A stretch of 22,708 nt of DNA from Methanobacterium sp. (GCA_003151535.1 PLXT01000143.1:1222-23929); one strand, 5' to 3'. Shown: positions 1 to 7,562, counted from the first letter of the stretch. Made by a program: numbers and translations. The notes: generated from the letters alone by a model not told the origin.

Positions 1-123
1 GAAGTATTGATCGTTAATGAGAAGGATGATCTGATCGCATATGGCAAGTCAATATTATGCGGTCATGAAATTATGGATTTCAACACAGGACAAGCTGTGA
101 AGACACGTAAAGGAGGAATTTAA
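1..123 (+). CDS. PUA-domain RNA-binding protein, C-terminal end (partial)
   Basis: Frame 1 is open from the window edge to a TAA at 121-123 and encodes the last 40 residues of a protein that begins outside the window. The residues read like the end of a PUA domain: a strand with EVLIVNEKDDLIAYGKS, then a Cys-Gly turn, a hydrophobic stretch and a basic RKGG end. PUA domains bind structured RNA in tRNA- and rRNA-modifying enzymes and translation factors. The stop overlaps the NAC start by one base (TAATG), so the two are translationally coupled. The AAAGGAGGAATT just before the stop serves as the ribosome-binding site of NAC. The family call rests on a short fragment; the full protein could be a stand-alone PUA protein or an enzyme carrying this domain at its end. 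Confidence 0.6.
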   Translation, partial: EVLIVNEKDDLIAYGKSILCGHEIMDFNTGQAVKTRKGGI

Positions 124-476
124 TGTTACCTGGTGCAGGAATGAACCCTAAACAGTTAAAACAAATGCAAAGGGCAATGAAACAGATGGGAATGGACACA
201 AAGGACGTTAAAGGGGTAACTGAGGTGGTTCTTAAATTTAAGAACAAAGAAATTCTCATAAAAAGTCCTAAAGTGAACCTTATGGACTTCATGGGTCAAC
301 AGACTTACCAGATAACTGGTAAAATAGTTGAACAGAAGATTGAATCTGAATTGATGGTCCCTGATGACGATGTCGAACTTGTATCCAACCAGACAGGTGT
401 AACTAAAGAGAAGGCACTTGAAACTTTAAAGGAAACAGAGGGGGATCTGGCCGAAGCCATATTGAGGTTAAGTTAA
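123..476 (+). CDS. nac: Nascent polypeptide-associated complex protein (archaeal NAC)
   Basis: A 117-residue archaeal NAC, homologous to eukaryotic alpha-NAC. It forms homodimers that bind ribosomes near the exit tunnel and contact nascent chains. The order is typical: a Met/Gln/Lys-rich N-terminus starting MLPGAGMNPKQLKQMQRAMK (1-20), the NAC beta-barrel at about 30-72, and a C-terminal UBA-like domain at about 80-117 (TGVTKEKALETLKETEGDLA). The length is usual for the family. The ATG lies 7 bases after a strong AAGGAGG and overlaps the stop of the PUA gene. The next gene starts on the base after the NAC stop. This places NAC at the head of a tightly packed operon with a phosphoesterase, a ribonuclease and a membrane protein. 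Confidence 0.95.
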   Translation: MLPGAGMNPKQLKQMQRAMKQMGMDTKDVKGVTEVVLKFKNKEILIKSPKVNLMDFMGQQTYQITGKIVEQKIESELMVPDDDVELVSNQTGVTKEKALETLKETEGDLAEAILRLS

Positions 477-1229
477 ATGCCGTTTATTGCACATTTATCT
501 GATTTACATATTGGTTCAATTAGTTTCGTTGAAGAATTATTGATAAATGCAATTGATTATGTCAACGAAATCAAACCCAACGTAACCATAGTTACAGGTG
601 ACATCACTGATAATGGTTACTACCTTGAATTTGAGGAGGCAGCATCGTATTTGGATCAGATTAAATCTCCAATATTGGTTGTCCCTGGAAATCATGACTC
701 AAGACATATTGGGGATGAAGTTTTTGAAGAGCTAATAAAAAATAGATATGGTACATTAAAAGTAAAAAAACATGGCTTAAAGGTAATAGGACTCGATAGC
801 AGTGAACCAGATCTCGACTATGGTAGAATTGGAAGATACCAACAAAATTGGATGGCACAGGAACTTAAGAAAGCAGACGAAGAAAACTTATATAAAATAA
901 TTGCACTCCATCACCATATCATACCGGTACCTAAAACTGGTCGTGAGAGAAATGTTTTATCTGATGCAGGAGATATATTACAAACAATTATAGATAGAAA
1001 AGCTGATTTAATCCTCTCGGGACATAAACATATGCCACATGTTTGGATGATGGAAAATTCAGCATTTATAACTGCAGGTACAGCATCATCACTTAGGCTA
1101 AGGGGAAGGGAATTATCCTCATTCAATACAATAAATATTGAAGAGGATTTTATTGAAATTGTCCTGAACCGTGCCGATGGAACTCAGAGATGTCTAGCAA
1201 AATATGAAAACACTTGTTTAGGTGATTAA
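477..1229 (+). CDS. Calcineurin-like metallophosphoesterase (CpdA/Icc-like)
   Basis: A 250-residue binuclear metallophosphoesterase with all core motifs: D9 and H11 in HLSDLHIG, D42 in GDITDNG, GNHD at 71-74, the HHH at 145-147, and GHKH at 182-185. The order and length match the class III cyclic-nucleotide phosphodiesterase group (CpdA/Icc), but this fold also includes phosphodiesterases for other nucleotides and nucleases, so the substrate cannot be named. There is no signal peptide, so it should act in the cytoplasm. The ATG follows the NAC stop directly with no spacer, and the stop is directly followed by the start of a Zc3h12a-like ribonuclease. Because a cyclase-like protein lies two genes on, a role in breaking down a nucleotide signal is a reasonable hypothesis, though unproven. 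Confidence 0.9.
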   Translation: MPFIAHLSDLHIGSISFVEELLINAIDYVNEIKPNVTIVTGDITDNGYYLEFEEAASYLDQIKSPILVVPGNHDSRHIGDEVFEELIKNRYGTLKVKKHGLKVIGLDSSEPDLDYGRIGRYQQNWMAQELKKADEENLYKIIALHHHIIPVPKTGRERNVLSDAGDILQTIIDRKADLILSGHKHMPHVWMMENSAFITAGTASSLRLRGRELSSFNTINIEEDFIEIVLNRADGTQRCLAKYENTCLGD

Positions 1230-2258
1230 TTGAAAGTTATTGTAGATGCATCAAATGTAGCACATTTCGGAAAGGATAAAGAAGGGAAAAAGCCTAGTTT
1301 ATATAACCTTCTGAAAGCTGTTGAAGCCCTTGAAAAATTGGGATATGAGCCATTCCCAATAGCAGATGCATCCCTGAGGCACGAAATAGACGAGAAGGAT
1401 AAATTCAACGAACTTCTTGACAAAGGTGAAGTCCAACAGGTTCCCTCAGGCACTACTGCAGATCATTTCATACTCAAAATAGCAGAAGATGAAAATTGTA
1501 AAATACTTTCAAATGACAATTTCAGGGAATATAAAGATGAATTCCACGACATCAATACTAGAAGAATTCCATTTAACTTTACAGATGATCGTATAACAAT
1601 TGGAACATCATCCAAACCCAAAAAGATCAAGAATATACTGCAAAAGATATGTACCCAAATGCTAAAAGACTTCGAGAAAAAGGATTTAGACGCGTATAAA
1701 CTCAAAAAGAACAATAAATTGAGTGGTATTGCTGTTGCAAAAGAAGCTATTGATAGGATAACTAAAACTAAAGAAGATGGTTTGGATTCAAAACTTGAAG
1801 ACATCTTCAGTAAAATTCCCCTATTTGATAAGGTCTTGGGAATGGTTGAAGATGCTGAAACAGCCAGCGACTTTATAATATTTGTGCTTGTTAGTCCTAG
1901 GGATTATAAAGATGCTGTTCGAAATGCAGGAAACATAGCAGTAACAGTTGGAGATAGGTTAAAACTTGATCATGCACCTTTAGTTGCTGTTAGAAACGAT
2001 CTTTTCACCAAACCTGGTTCTTTTGAACTTAATATAATATATTCAGATGAAATACTTGAAGATTCTCCCTACAATGTAAATATAACCATAAACGACCATG
2101 ATTACTCCTTTGTCAAGAAAAATTCAAGAAACATCGCAAGTACCGTAGCTGCAAGGATTGGAACATGGAAATTCCCAATAGTATCAGTGAAGCCTAGCAT
2201 GCTCATGGAAAAACCTGGACACTTTGATATAACATTAGAGAAGGGAGGAGAAAAATAA
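1230..2258 (+). CDS. Zc3h12a-like NYN/PIN-fold ribonuclease with duplicated C-terminal unit
   Basis: 342 residues. Residues 1-125 match the NYN/PIN nuclease domain of the Zc3h12a (Regnase-1/MCPIP1) family: D6 in VIVDASNVA, D78 in TADHFILKIA, and D96 in LSNDNFREYKDE followed by RRIPFNF, parallel to the human motifs VIDGSNVA, DDRFIVKLA and VSNDTYRDL. The acidic set expected for metal-dependent RNA cleavage is largely kept; the first Asp of the human DD pair is Ala77 here. Residues 130-200 are a Lys-rich helical linker. Residues about 214-271 and 280-337 look like two copies of one unit (see findings). The start is TTG at 1230, immediately after the previous stop. It is chosen because GGTGAT at 1221-1226 complements the 16S rRNA end and because the first beta-strand begins at once. 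The gene abuts its neighbours on both sides. Confidence 0.85.
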   Translation: MKVIVDASNVAHFGKDKEGKKPSLYNLLKAVEALEKLGYEPFPIADASLRHEIDEKDKFNELLDKGEVQQVPSGTTADHFILKIAEDENCKILSNDNFREYKDEFHDINTRRIPFNFTDDRITIGTSSKPKKIKNILQKICTQMLKDFEKKDLDAYKLKKNNKLSGIAVAKEAIDRITKTKEDGLDSKLEDIFSKIPLFDKVLGMVEDAETASDFIIFVLVSPRDYKDAVRNAGNIAVTVGDRLKLDHAPLVAVRNDLFTKPGSFELNIIYSDEILEDSPYNVNITINDHDYSFVKKNSRNIASTVAARIGTWKFPIVSVKPSMLMEKPGHFDITLEKGGEK

Positions 2259-3467
2259 ATGGTCATGGATTACATTTCACGAACCATCTTTGGATTTTTA
2301 ATCAAAAACAAAGTCATAAGCATTGGAACTAAATATTATCCTACTAACGATATGGAGCGAGAATACGTCGATATGATAAATTTTACGCGAACTATGCTCC
2401 TTGAAATTGAATCAGCCCACATCACAACGGAAAATATATTCAACAATGTTCTTAACGAAGTGGGTACTGGAAACATTCCAGAAAACAGGAAATTTCTTGA
2501 GATAGAACCCGCTGAAAATAAGGTCAATGAATATGCTCTTTTAAGTAATATTATCATGGGTAGTGATAGATATCTCTATGTTGAACTATTTAAAAGTGAT
2601 AAAAGGCTTATTGAAGAATTTGTTTCCCATATAAAAAATGAAAATGGTGTAATTGTAGAGAGAAGTTCAACTGAAATTGTTTCAAAGTTACTCTCAAAAA
2701 ATGATGCCATAAGAGTGGGAATTGAATTAATATCCCAAGGAATGGATAAAGATAACGAAGTAAGAGTTGCAGTTGGAATGACTGGTGCAGCTGCAATTGA
2801 GAGATCTATAAATCTCAATAAGCAGATTGGAGAAACTTCAGGAGTAGGGTTCACTAAATTAGGTGGAGAATTTGCAATTGTTTTCTCGTCCAAACTAGGC
2901 CATCTTGAAGGTATACCCGCTATCTACGATAATTACATATTTATAGATGCCATAGATTCAACCAAGTTTATAGATGAAAACGGCCGTGACAAACTAGTTG
3001 AAATTATGAACGAAGTGAAGGCATATATTGAAAACGACTGTAATGGTAGGATAGAAGGATACAGAGAAGGTGGAGACGATTTAATAGCTAACTTACCAAC
3101 TAAGGATGCTGCTCTCCGTGCTGGAATCGACAGTGCGTGGCATGCCCTAAATAATGGGGTGAGATTAAGGATTGGTATTGGTAAAAGTCGTAGAGAAGCC
3201 GGTGAAAGGGCACAAATGGCTGATGGAATTAAGGTATGGAATAACAGTCCAGTTATGGTCTTTGAATTGGCCGATGGAATTTACTCTTACTACATCCCAT
3301 CAGAATTTACAAGAACAATACTAGACTTTTTACTCGACAGAAAATCCAAAATAGTGGTTATATTCCTGTTTGTATTCATTGCAACACTAGTTGGATGGAG
3401 CGTTGGACAACCTTACTTTGGAGTTGTTGCCGTCATACTTGCTCTTATCTATGCTATTACTGCATAA
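2259..3467 (+). CDS. Membrane-anchored protein with GGDD cyclase/palm-like domain
   Basis: 402 residues. I do not recognise the whole protein. Residues about 226-340 read like a palm/cyclase fold: an acidic first strand FIDAIDSTKF (228-237), GRDKLVEIM in the helix, YREGGDDLIANLP with GGDD at 271-274, then VRLRIGIGKS at 301-310 and an Ala-rich helix (AGERAQMADGIKVW). This order resembles GGDEF domains, archaeal GTP cyclohydrolase III and Cas10 palm domains. Residues about 165-215 (VRVAVGMTGAAA, then GGEFAIVF at 202-209) may be a second, degenerate copy, as GTP cyclohydrolase III has two such units. Two membrane helices end the protein (about 364-381 and 385-401), leaving the catalytic part in the cytoplasm if the N-terminus is inside. 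The ATG follows an AGGGAGG in the end of the ribonuclease gene. Activity and product are unknown. Confidence 0.75.
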   Translation: MVMDYISRTIFGFLIKNKVISIGTKYYPTNDMEREYVDMINFTRTMLLEIESAHITTENIFNNVLNEVGTGNIPENRKFLEIEPAENKVNEYALLSNIIMGSDRYLYVELFKSDKRLIEEFVSHIKNENGVIVERSSTEIVSKLLSKNDAIRVGIELISQGMDKDNEVRVAVGMTGAAAIERSINLNKQIGETSGVGFTKLGGEFAIVFSSKLGHLEGIPAIYDNYIFIDAIDSTKFIDENGRDKLVEIMNEVKAYIENDCNGRIEGYREGGDDLIANLPTKDAALRAGIDSAWHALNNGVRLRIGIGKSRREAGERAQMADGIKVWNNSPVMVFELADGIYSYYIPSEFTRTILDFLLDRKSKIVVIFLFVFIATLVGWSVGQPYFGVVAVILALIYAITA

Positions 3468-3527
3468 AAAAAAATTTTTATAACAAATTTAATGTAAATT
3501 GAATATATTTTTTGAACGTGTTTAATT

Positions 3528-3863
3528 ATGAAAGAAAAAATTAAAGGAAAAATATTTGTTGGAATGATAATTTCTTTGCTGGCATTTGGATTAGCAACTG
3601 GAGCAAGTATTTTCATTGGAACAAATCCATTCAATTCAACTACTATTACGAACCTCACCCAACAAGGCCAATTTCCAAGTTTACCATTCAGTCCTAGCAA
3701 TGCCACATCAAACAACCAACAAGTTGTAAACACAACAACAAACCCTACAAACCCTACAACTCCACAACAGACAATAAACCCCTCTAAAAGTAACTCATCT
3801 AATACTAAAAATAGTACAAAACAACCAACTGATAATGACACCACATCTAACAAGGGTAAATAA
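3528..3863 (+). CDS. Small exported or membrane-anchored Thr/Asn/Ser-rich protein
   Basis: A 111-residue protein of unknown function. Residues 1-9 are basic (MKEKIKGKI) and 10-31 form one hydrophobic segment (FVGMIISLLAFGLATGASIF), which looks like a signal anchor or signal peptide. The remaining 80 residues are low-complexity Thr, Asn, Ser, Pro and Gln with many N-x-S/T sites, as expected for a flexible, possibly glycosylated extracellular tail. The ATG has no clear ribosome-binding site. An AT-rich TATA-like stretch (TTTTTATAAC, 3474-3483) lies about 50 bases upstream, so it may have its own promoter with a short leader. No neighbour explains it. Low complexity makes homology hard to judge, but the N-terminal architecture argues for a real gene. 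Confidence 0.6.
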   Translation: MKEKIKGKIFVGMIISLLAFGLATGASIFIGTNPFNSTTITNLTQQGQFPSLPFSPSNATSNNQQVVNTTTNPTNPTTPQQTINPSKSNSSNTKNSTKQPTDNDTTSNKGK

Positions 3864-3881
3864 ATTGTTGAGTCAAATATC

Positions 3882-3934
3882 ATTATAAGAAAAATTTTTT
3901 GATTATAGTCTTTTAATATAAATGGAGATTTGAA
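3882..3934 (+). promoter_or_regulatory. Putative argJ promoter and ribosome-binding site
   Basis: The 71-bp spacer before argJ has a TATA-like TTATAAG at 3883-3889 and GGAGAT at 3924-3929, six bases before the ATG. A T6 run at 3895-3900 could also end the transcript of the preceding small gene. The TATA assignment is by eye. Confidence 0.4.
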
Positions 3935-5131
3935 ATGAAAATTATAGAAGGCGGAATTTGTGCTGTTGGAGAAGTTCTAGCAGGAGGGGCATGTGAAGAT
4001 GAGTATGGTGTAGCTGTTATTGTTGTTAAAGATAGCAATGCATCAGCAGTTTTCACTTCGAATAAATTGGTTGCTGCTCCAGTAACTCTTACGAGAGAAG
4101 CTCTTAGTAATGGTAAATTATCTGCAATTGTTGTAAACAGTGGAAATGCCAACTGTTTTACAGGTTCCAAAGGCATGGAAGATGCAATGAGTATGGCCCA
4201 AGAAGTTGCGGATAAACTTGTTTTGGATGTGAAAGATGTTGCTGTAGCTTCGACAGGAATAATCGGGAAAAAACTACACATGGAAGTAATCACACCACTC
4301 ATAAAGAAGGCTATTAACAATCTTGAAAATTCTAATAAAGCTTCAACCTATGCTGCAGAAGCTATAATGACTACTGATACTTTTTCTAAGGAAATTTCAG
4401 TTGAAACTAAACTTATAAGTGGGAAAAAAGTTAGAATTGGAGGTATAACAAAAGGATCTGGTATGATAGCTCCTAATATGGGTACGATGCTCTCATTCAT
4501 AACTACAGATATTGATGCCACACCTGATGAACTGAAAATTGCATTAAAAAAAGCTGTTGAATCAACCTTCAATATGATAGTGGTAGATGGGGATGAAAGT
4601 ACCAACGATACTGTGGTGCTCATGGCTAATGGAAGTTCTGGAGGAAGTATTGATGAAAACTTTCAAAAAGCTTTGGAATATGTGTGTTCACGACTTGCCA
4701 GAATGATTGCAAAGGATGGTGAAGGTGCAACCAAATTAATTGAAGTACAATTAACTGGAGCAACTACAAACAAAGATGCAAGATCCGCAGCAAAAGCCGT
4801 TGTATCTTCTTCACTGGTTAAAACAGCAGTATTTGGGGCCGATCCTAACTGGGGTAGAATTGTAGCGGCGGTAGGATATTCTGGTGCTGATATGGATGAA
4901 AAGATCATTAGTGTATGCTTGGGATCAGACAGTAAAACAGTGAAAATTGTTGATAAAGGTATTGTTATCGTCAATGAAGCTTTCAAATATCTTGAAGATG
5001 CAGAGGAAATTATGAAAGAAAATCATATCAAAATCATGATTGACATAGGTCTTGGAGAGGGTGAAGCTACTGCATATGGATGTGACCTCAGCTATGAATA
5101 CGTTAGCATAAATGCAGAATATTCAACCTGA
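3935..5131 (+). CDS. argJ: Glutamate N-acetyltransferase / ornithine acetyltransferase (ArgJ)
   Basis: 398 residues, full length for ArgJ. The enzyme transfers acetyl from N-acetylornithine to glutamate, recycling acetyl in arginine biosynthesis; some members also use acetyl-CoA. It is made as a proprotein that cuts itself before a threonine, and that site is visible: KGSGMIAPNMGTML at 173-186, with Thr184 as the expected new N-terminus and nucleophile after Gly183. Other family signatures are the VVNSGNANCFTG segment (66-77), VDGDESTNDT, and the late GADPNWGRI. Whether it is mono- or bifunctional cannot be read from the sequence. The start is supported by GGAGAT at the right distance. argB and argC follow on the same strand, each after its own AT-rich spacer, so this is an arginine cluster rather than a tightly fused operon. 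Confidence 0.96.
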   Translation: MKIIEGGICAVGEVLAGGACEDEYGVAVIVVKDSNASAVFTSNKLVAAPVTLTREALSNGKLSAIVVNSGNANCFTGSKGMEDAMSMAQEVADKLVLDVKDVAVASTGIIGKKLHMEVITPLIKKAINNLENSNKASTYAAEAIMTTDTFSKEISVETKLISGKKVRIGGITKGSGMIAPNMGTMLSFITTDIDATPDELKIALKKAVESTFNMIVVDGDESTNDTVVLMANGSSGGSIDENFQKALEYVCSRLARMIAKDGEGATKLIEVQLTGATTNKDARSAAKAVVSSSLVKTAVFGADPNWGRIVAAVGYSGADMDEKIISVCLGSDSKTVKIVDKGIVIVNEAFKYLEDAEEIMKENHIKIMIDIGLGEGEATAYGCDLSYEYVSINAEYST

Positions 5132-5160
5132 AATCACAAGATGATATTATAAAAAATTTA

Positions 5161-5180
5161 ATATGATTATATAATCATAT
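5161..5180. promoter_or_regulatory. Perfect 20-bp palindrome upstream of argB (candidate operator)
   Basis: The sequence ATATGATTATATAATCATAT equals its own reverse complement over all 20 bases. It lies in the 115-bp spacer between argJ and argB, 67 bases before the argB start, and overlaps TATA-like bases (CATATATT, 5177-5184). That position would suit an operator controlling argB. It is A/T-only apart from two G/C pairs, so chance cannot be excluded. Confidence 0.45.
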
Positions 5181-5246
5181 ATTGATTGGAATAACTAACG
5201 TTTTAATGTGCGATAAAACCTTTAAATGTTTTTTTGAGGAGTAATA

Positions 5247-6128
5247 ATGGAAACAGTTAACATCCTAATTGAAGCTTTACCCTATATTAAAAAATTTCAT
5301 CAGAAGAAAGTTATGATCAAATATGGTGGACATGCTATGATAGACTCTGAAGCAATGAACTCCACTGCAAGGGACACAGTTCTTCTAAAATATGTTGGTA
5401 TGGAACCAGTAGTTGTTCATGGTGGTGGTCCTGAGATATCAAGATCAATGCATAAATTAGGTAAAAAACCTAAATTCATTGGAGGACTAAGAATAACAGA
5501 TAAAGAAACAATGGAAATTGTTAAAATGGTTTTAGTTGGGAAAATTAATACCGATATAGTTTCCAATGTATGTTTACATGGTGGAAAAGGTGTAGGCATA
5601 TCTGGTAAAGATAATCATCTGATTAAAGCACGTAAAAGGGCACCTGAAGTCGTTGTTGATAATTCCACAGGTAATGAACGTACAGTAGATTTGGGTTTGG
5701 TGGGTGAAATTGAAAATGTGAACCCTGAAATAATTGATATGCTAACCGAAAATGATTATATACCAATTGTGTCACCCATAGGGGTTGATAAAAAGGGAAA
5801 CACCTTGAACTTGAATGCAGATACTGTTGCTGGAGATATTGCAGGTAAAGTAGATGCAGAAAAACTAATAATCTTAACAGATGTGCCCGGAATCCTCGAA
5901 GATCCAAATGACCCTGAAACACTTATAAGAAAAGTTAAAATAGATGAGATAAGTGATTTAATTGATAATGGCATTGTTAGTGATGGAATGATACCAAAAA
6001 TCGAAACATGTCTTAACGCAATAGAAAACGGTGTCCAATCGGCACATATCATAGATGGTAGGATTAAACACTCTGTACTTCTTGAGATATTCACCAAAGA
6101 TGGTATAGGAACCATGATAAGTCGCTAA
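5247..6128 (+). CDS. argB: Acetylglutamate kinase (ArgB)
   Basis: 293 residues of the amino-acid kinase family. It phosphorylates N-acetylglutamate in the second step of arginine synthesis. Visible motifs are the ATP-binding KYGGHAM with Lys25, the substrate loop VVVHGGGP (55-62), Arg-containing GGLRITD (79-85), NLNADTVAGDIA (188-199), and SDGMIPK with Lys251. The first 18 residues (METVNILIEALPYIKKF) precede the first strand and match the extra N-terminal helix of the hexameric, arginine-inhibited kinases, so feedback inhibition is inferred. The ATG at 5247 follows GAGGAG at 5236-5241. Neighbours argJ and argC encode the connected steps. Confidence 0.96.
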   Translation: METVNILIEALPYIKKFHQKKVMIKYGGHAMIDSEAMNSTARDTVLLKYVGMEPVVVHGGGPEISRSMHKLGKKPKFIGGLRITDKETMEIVKMVLVGKINTDIVSNVCLHGGKGVGISGKDNHLIKARKRAPEVVVDNSTGNERTVDLGLVGEIENVNPEIIDMLTENDYIPIVSPIGVDKKGNTLNLNADTVAGDIAGKVDAEKLIILTDVPGILEDPNDPETLIRKVKIDEISDLIDNGIVSDGMIPKIETCLNAIENGVQSAHIIDGRIKHSVLLEIFTKDGIGTMISR

Positions 6129-6133
6129 ATCTA

Positions 6134-6156
6134 TTTTTTAACCCAAATAATTTTTT
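6134..6156 (+). terminator. Oligo-T terminator after argB
   Basis: Two T6 runs (6134-6139 and 6151-6156) start a few bases after the argB stop. Archaeal RNA polymerase stops at such oligo-T tracts. The rest of the 194-bp spacer before argC is AT-rich, with a possible TATA element near 6259-6268. Confidence 0.45.
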
Positions 6157-6322
6157 AAATAAATCCATGTTTTCTTTTTTTATATTACTAATCAATTAGA
6201 AACATATCAACATCAAAACAATAAAATTTATTTAGAGTATCTCAATCATAATTATCAATTTAATATATGAATTGGTGGAATTTTTTTATAAGATGTTGTA
6301 TAATATGATATATGGTGAGAAA

Positions 6323-7333
6323 ATGATCAAAATTGGTATAGTAGGTGCAAGCGGTTACACTGGTGGGGAACTATTAAGATTCCTTAATAATCATCCTGAA
6401 ACAGAAATTGTGGCTGCCACATCAAGAAAATATGATGGCCAGTCTATTTACAAGGTGCACCCACATTTAAGGAATTTAGAAATAAAATTTGAGAACCTTA
6501 AACCCAGTGAAATTGATGCAGATCTAGTATTTACTGCAACCCCTCATGGAGCATCCATGAAAATAGTTCCAGAATTATTGGAAAACGATATAAAAGTAGT
6601 TGATTTGAGCGGGGATTACAGGTTTGATAACTTTGATACCTATGAAAAGTATTATGGATATAAACAGATAAACCCACTAAAAGCAGTGTATGGGTTACCT
6701 GAAATCAATAGAGAACTTATTAAAGAAGCAGATCTTGTTGCTAATCCTGGATGTTACCCAACAGGAGCCATACTAGCTTGTTTACCAATTGTAGCAGAAA
6801 CAATGGTTGAAAACATTGTAATCGATTCAAAATCAGGAGTAAGTGGGGCAGGTGTAACACCAACAGAAGCATCACATTATCCCAACTGCAGTGACAGTAT
6901 TTCACCTTATGCAGTTACAACCCATCGTCATGGCCCTGAAATACAAGAAAAACTTGCTAAATTTGGAAACAATAAAGTATCATTCACACCACATCTTGTA
7001 CCGGTTATACGGGGTATAATGACAACTGTACACAGTTTCATTGTTGAAGATATAACTTCAGAATATGTAAGGGAAAGTTACAGTGAATTCTACGAAGGAG
7101 AACCATTTGTAACCATACTTGAACCTGGAGAGGTACCCAGGTTAAGTTCTGTAAGAGGTTCAAACCACTGTCATATAGGATGTTTTGATATAGACGATAA
7201 CGGTAGATTAGTGATAGCATCGGCCATAGACAATCTGGTTAAAGGAGCATCTGGCCAGGCTGTTCATAATATGAACCTTATGTTTGGATTTCCAGAAACA
7301 GAATCCATTAACATGGTTGGTTTACATCCCTAA
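6323..7333 (+). CDS. argC: N-acetyl-gamma-glutamyl-phosphate reductase (ArgC)
   Basis: 336 residues. It reduces N-acetylglutamyl phosphate with NADPH to the semialdehyde. The Rossmann start MIKIGIVGASGYTGGELLRF is at residues 1-20, the catalytic Cys144 is in ANPGCYPTGA, and HRHGPEI begins at 201 with the expected catalytic histidine. A longer in-frame ATG exists at 6272, but its extra 17 residues (MVEFFYKMLYNMIYGEK) would precede the nucleotide-binding strand and are unlike the family. The ATG at 6323 has GGTGAG at 6314-6319 and starts just before the first beta-strand, so I choose it. The gene ends the arginine cluster and is followed by a hairpin terminator. Confidence 0.95.
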   Translation: MIKIGIVGASGYTGGELLRFLNNHPETEIVAATSRKYDGQSIYKVHPHLRNLEIKFENLKPSEIDADLVFTATPHGASMKIVPELLENDIKVVDLSGDYRFDNFDTYEKYYGYKQINPLKAVYGLPEINRELIKEADLVANPGCYPTGAILACLPIVAETMVENIVIDSKSGVSGAGVTPTEASHYPNCSDSISPYAVTTHRHGPEIQEKLAKFGNNKVSFTPHLVPVIRGIMTTVHSFIVEDITSEYVRESYSEFYEGEPFVTILEPGEVPRLSSVRGSNHCHIGCFDIDDNGRLVIASAIDNLVKGASGQAVHNMNLMFGFPETESINMVGLHP

Positions 7334-7357
7334 AATGTATATCATGGGATACTTATC

Positions 7358-7387
7358 TTCCTTTTTTATTGATAATATAAAAAGGAA
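7358..7387 (+). terminator. Hairpin/T-run terminator after argC
   Basis: TTCCTTTTTTAT pairs with ATAAAAAGGAA across a short AT loop, with one unpaired base in the stem, and contains T6 at 7362-7367. It lies 25 bases after the argC stop. The rest of the spacer up to 7622 is AT-rich with no gene seen. Confidence 0.5.
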
Positions 7388-7562
7388 TTAATGCAGAAAA
7401 GGGTATTTTAATTATATTTTTTAGGGCAAAATATATACTCTAAAAACCAGTAAGATAATTTAATTAATAAAATCGTAATTTTGCTCAAAAATAGATAATA
7501 ATTACACCATTTGTATATGAAATATCCTTATAAGTTAGGGTGAATAAAATATTATTTGGATA

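Noticed and set aside
477..3467. Calling the three-gene module an antiviral defence system
   Set aside because: The genes sit in a compact operon with NAC and PUA genes and show no sign of transfer; the palm-domain activity is unproven. Kept only as a hypothesis of nucleotide signalling.
3449..3883. A 144-codon hydrophobic frame on the - strand opposite the small Thr/Asn-rich protein
   Set aside because: It is the antisense of a low-complexity ACA/AAC-rich stretch, which automatically gives Val/Cys/Leu-rich codons; it overlaps the end of the upstream gene and has no good ribosome-binding site.
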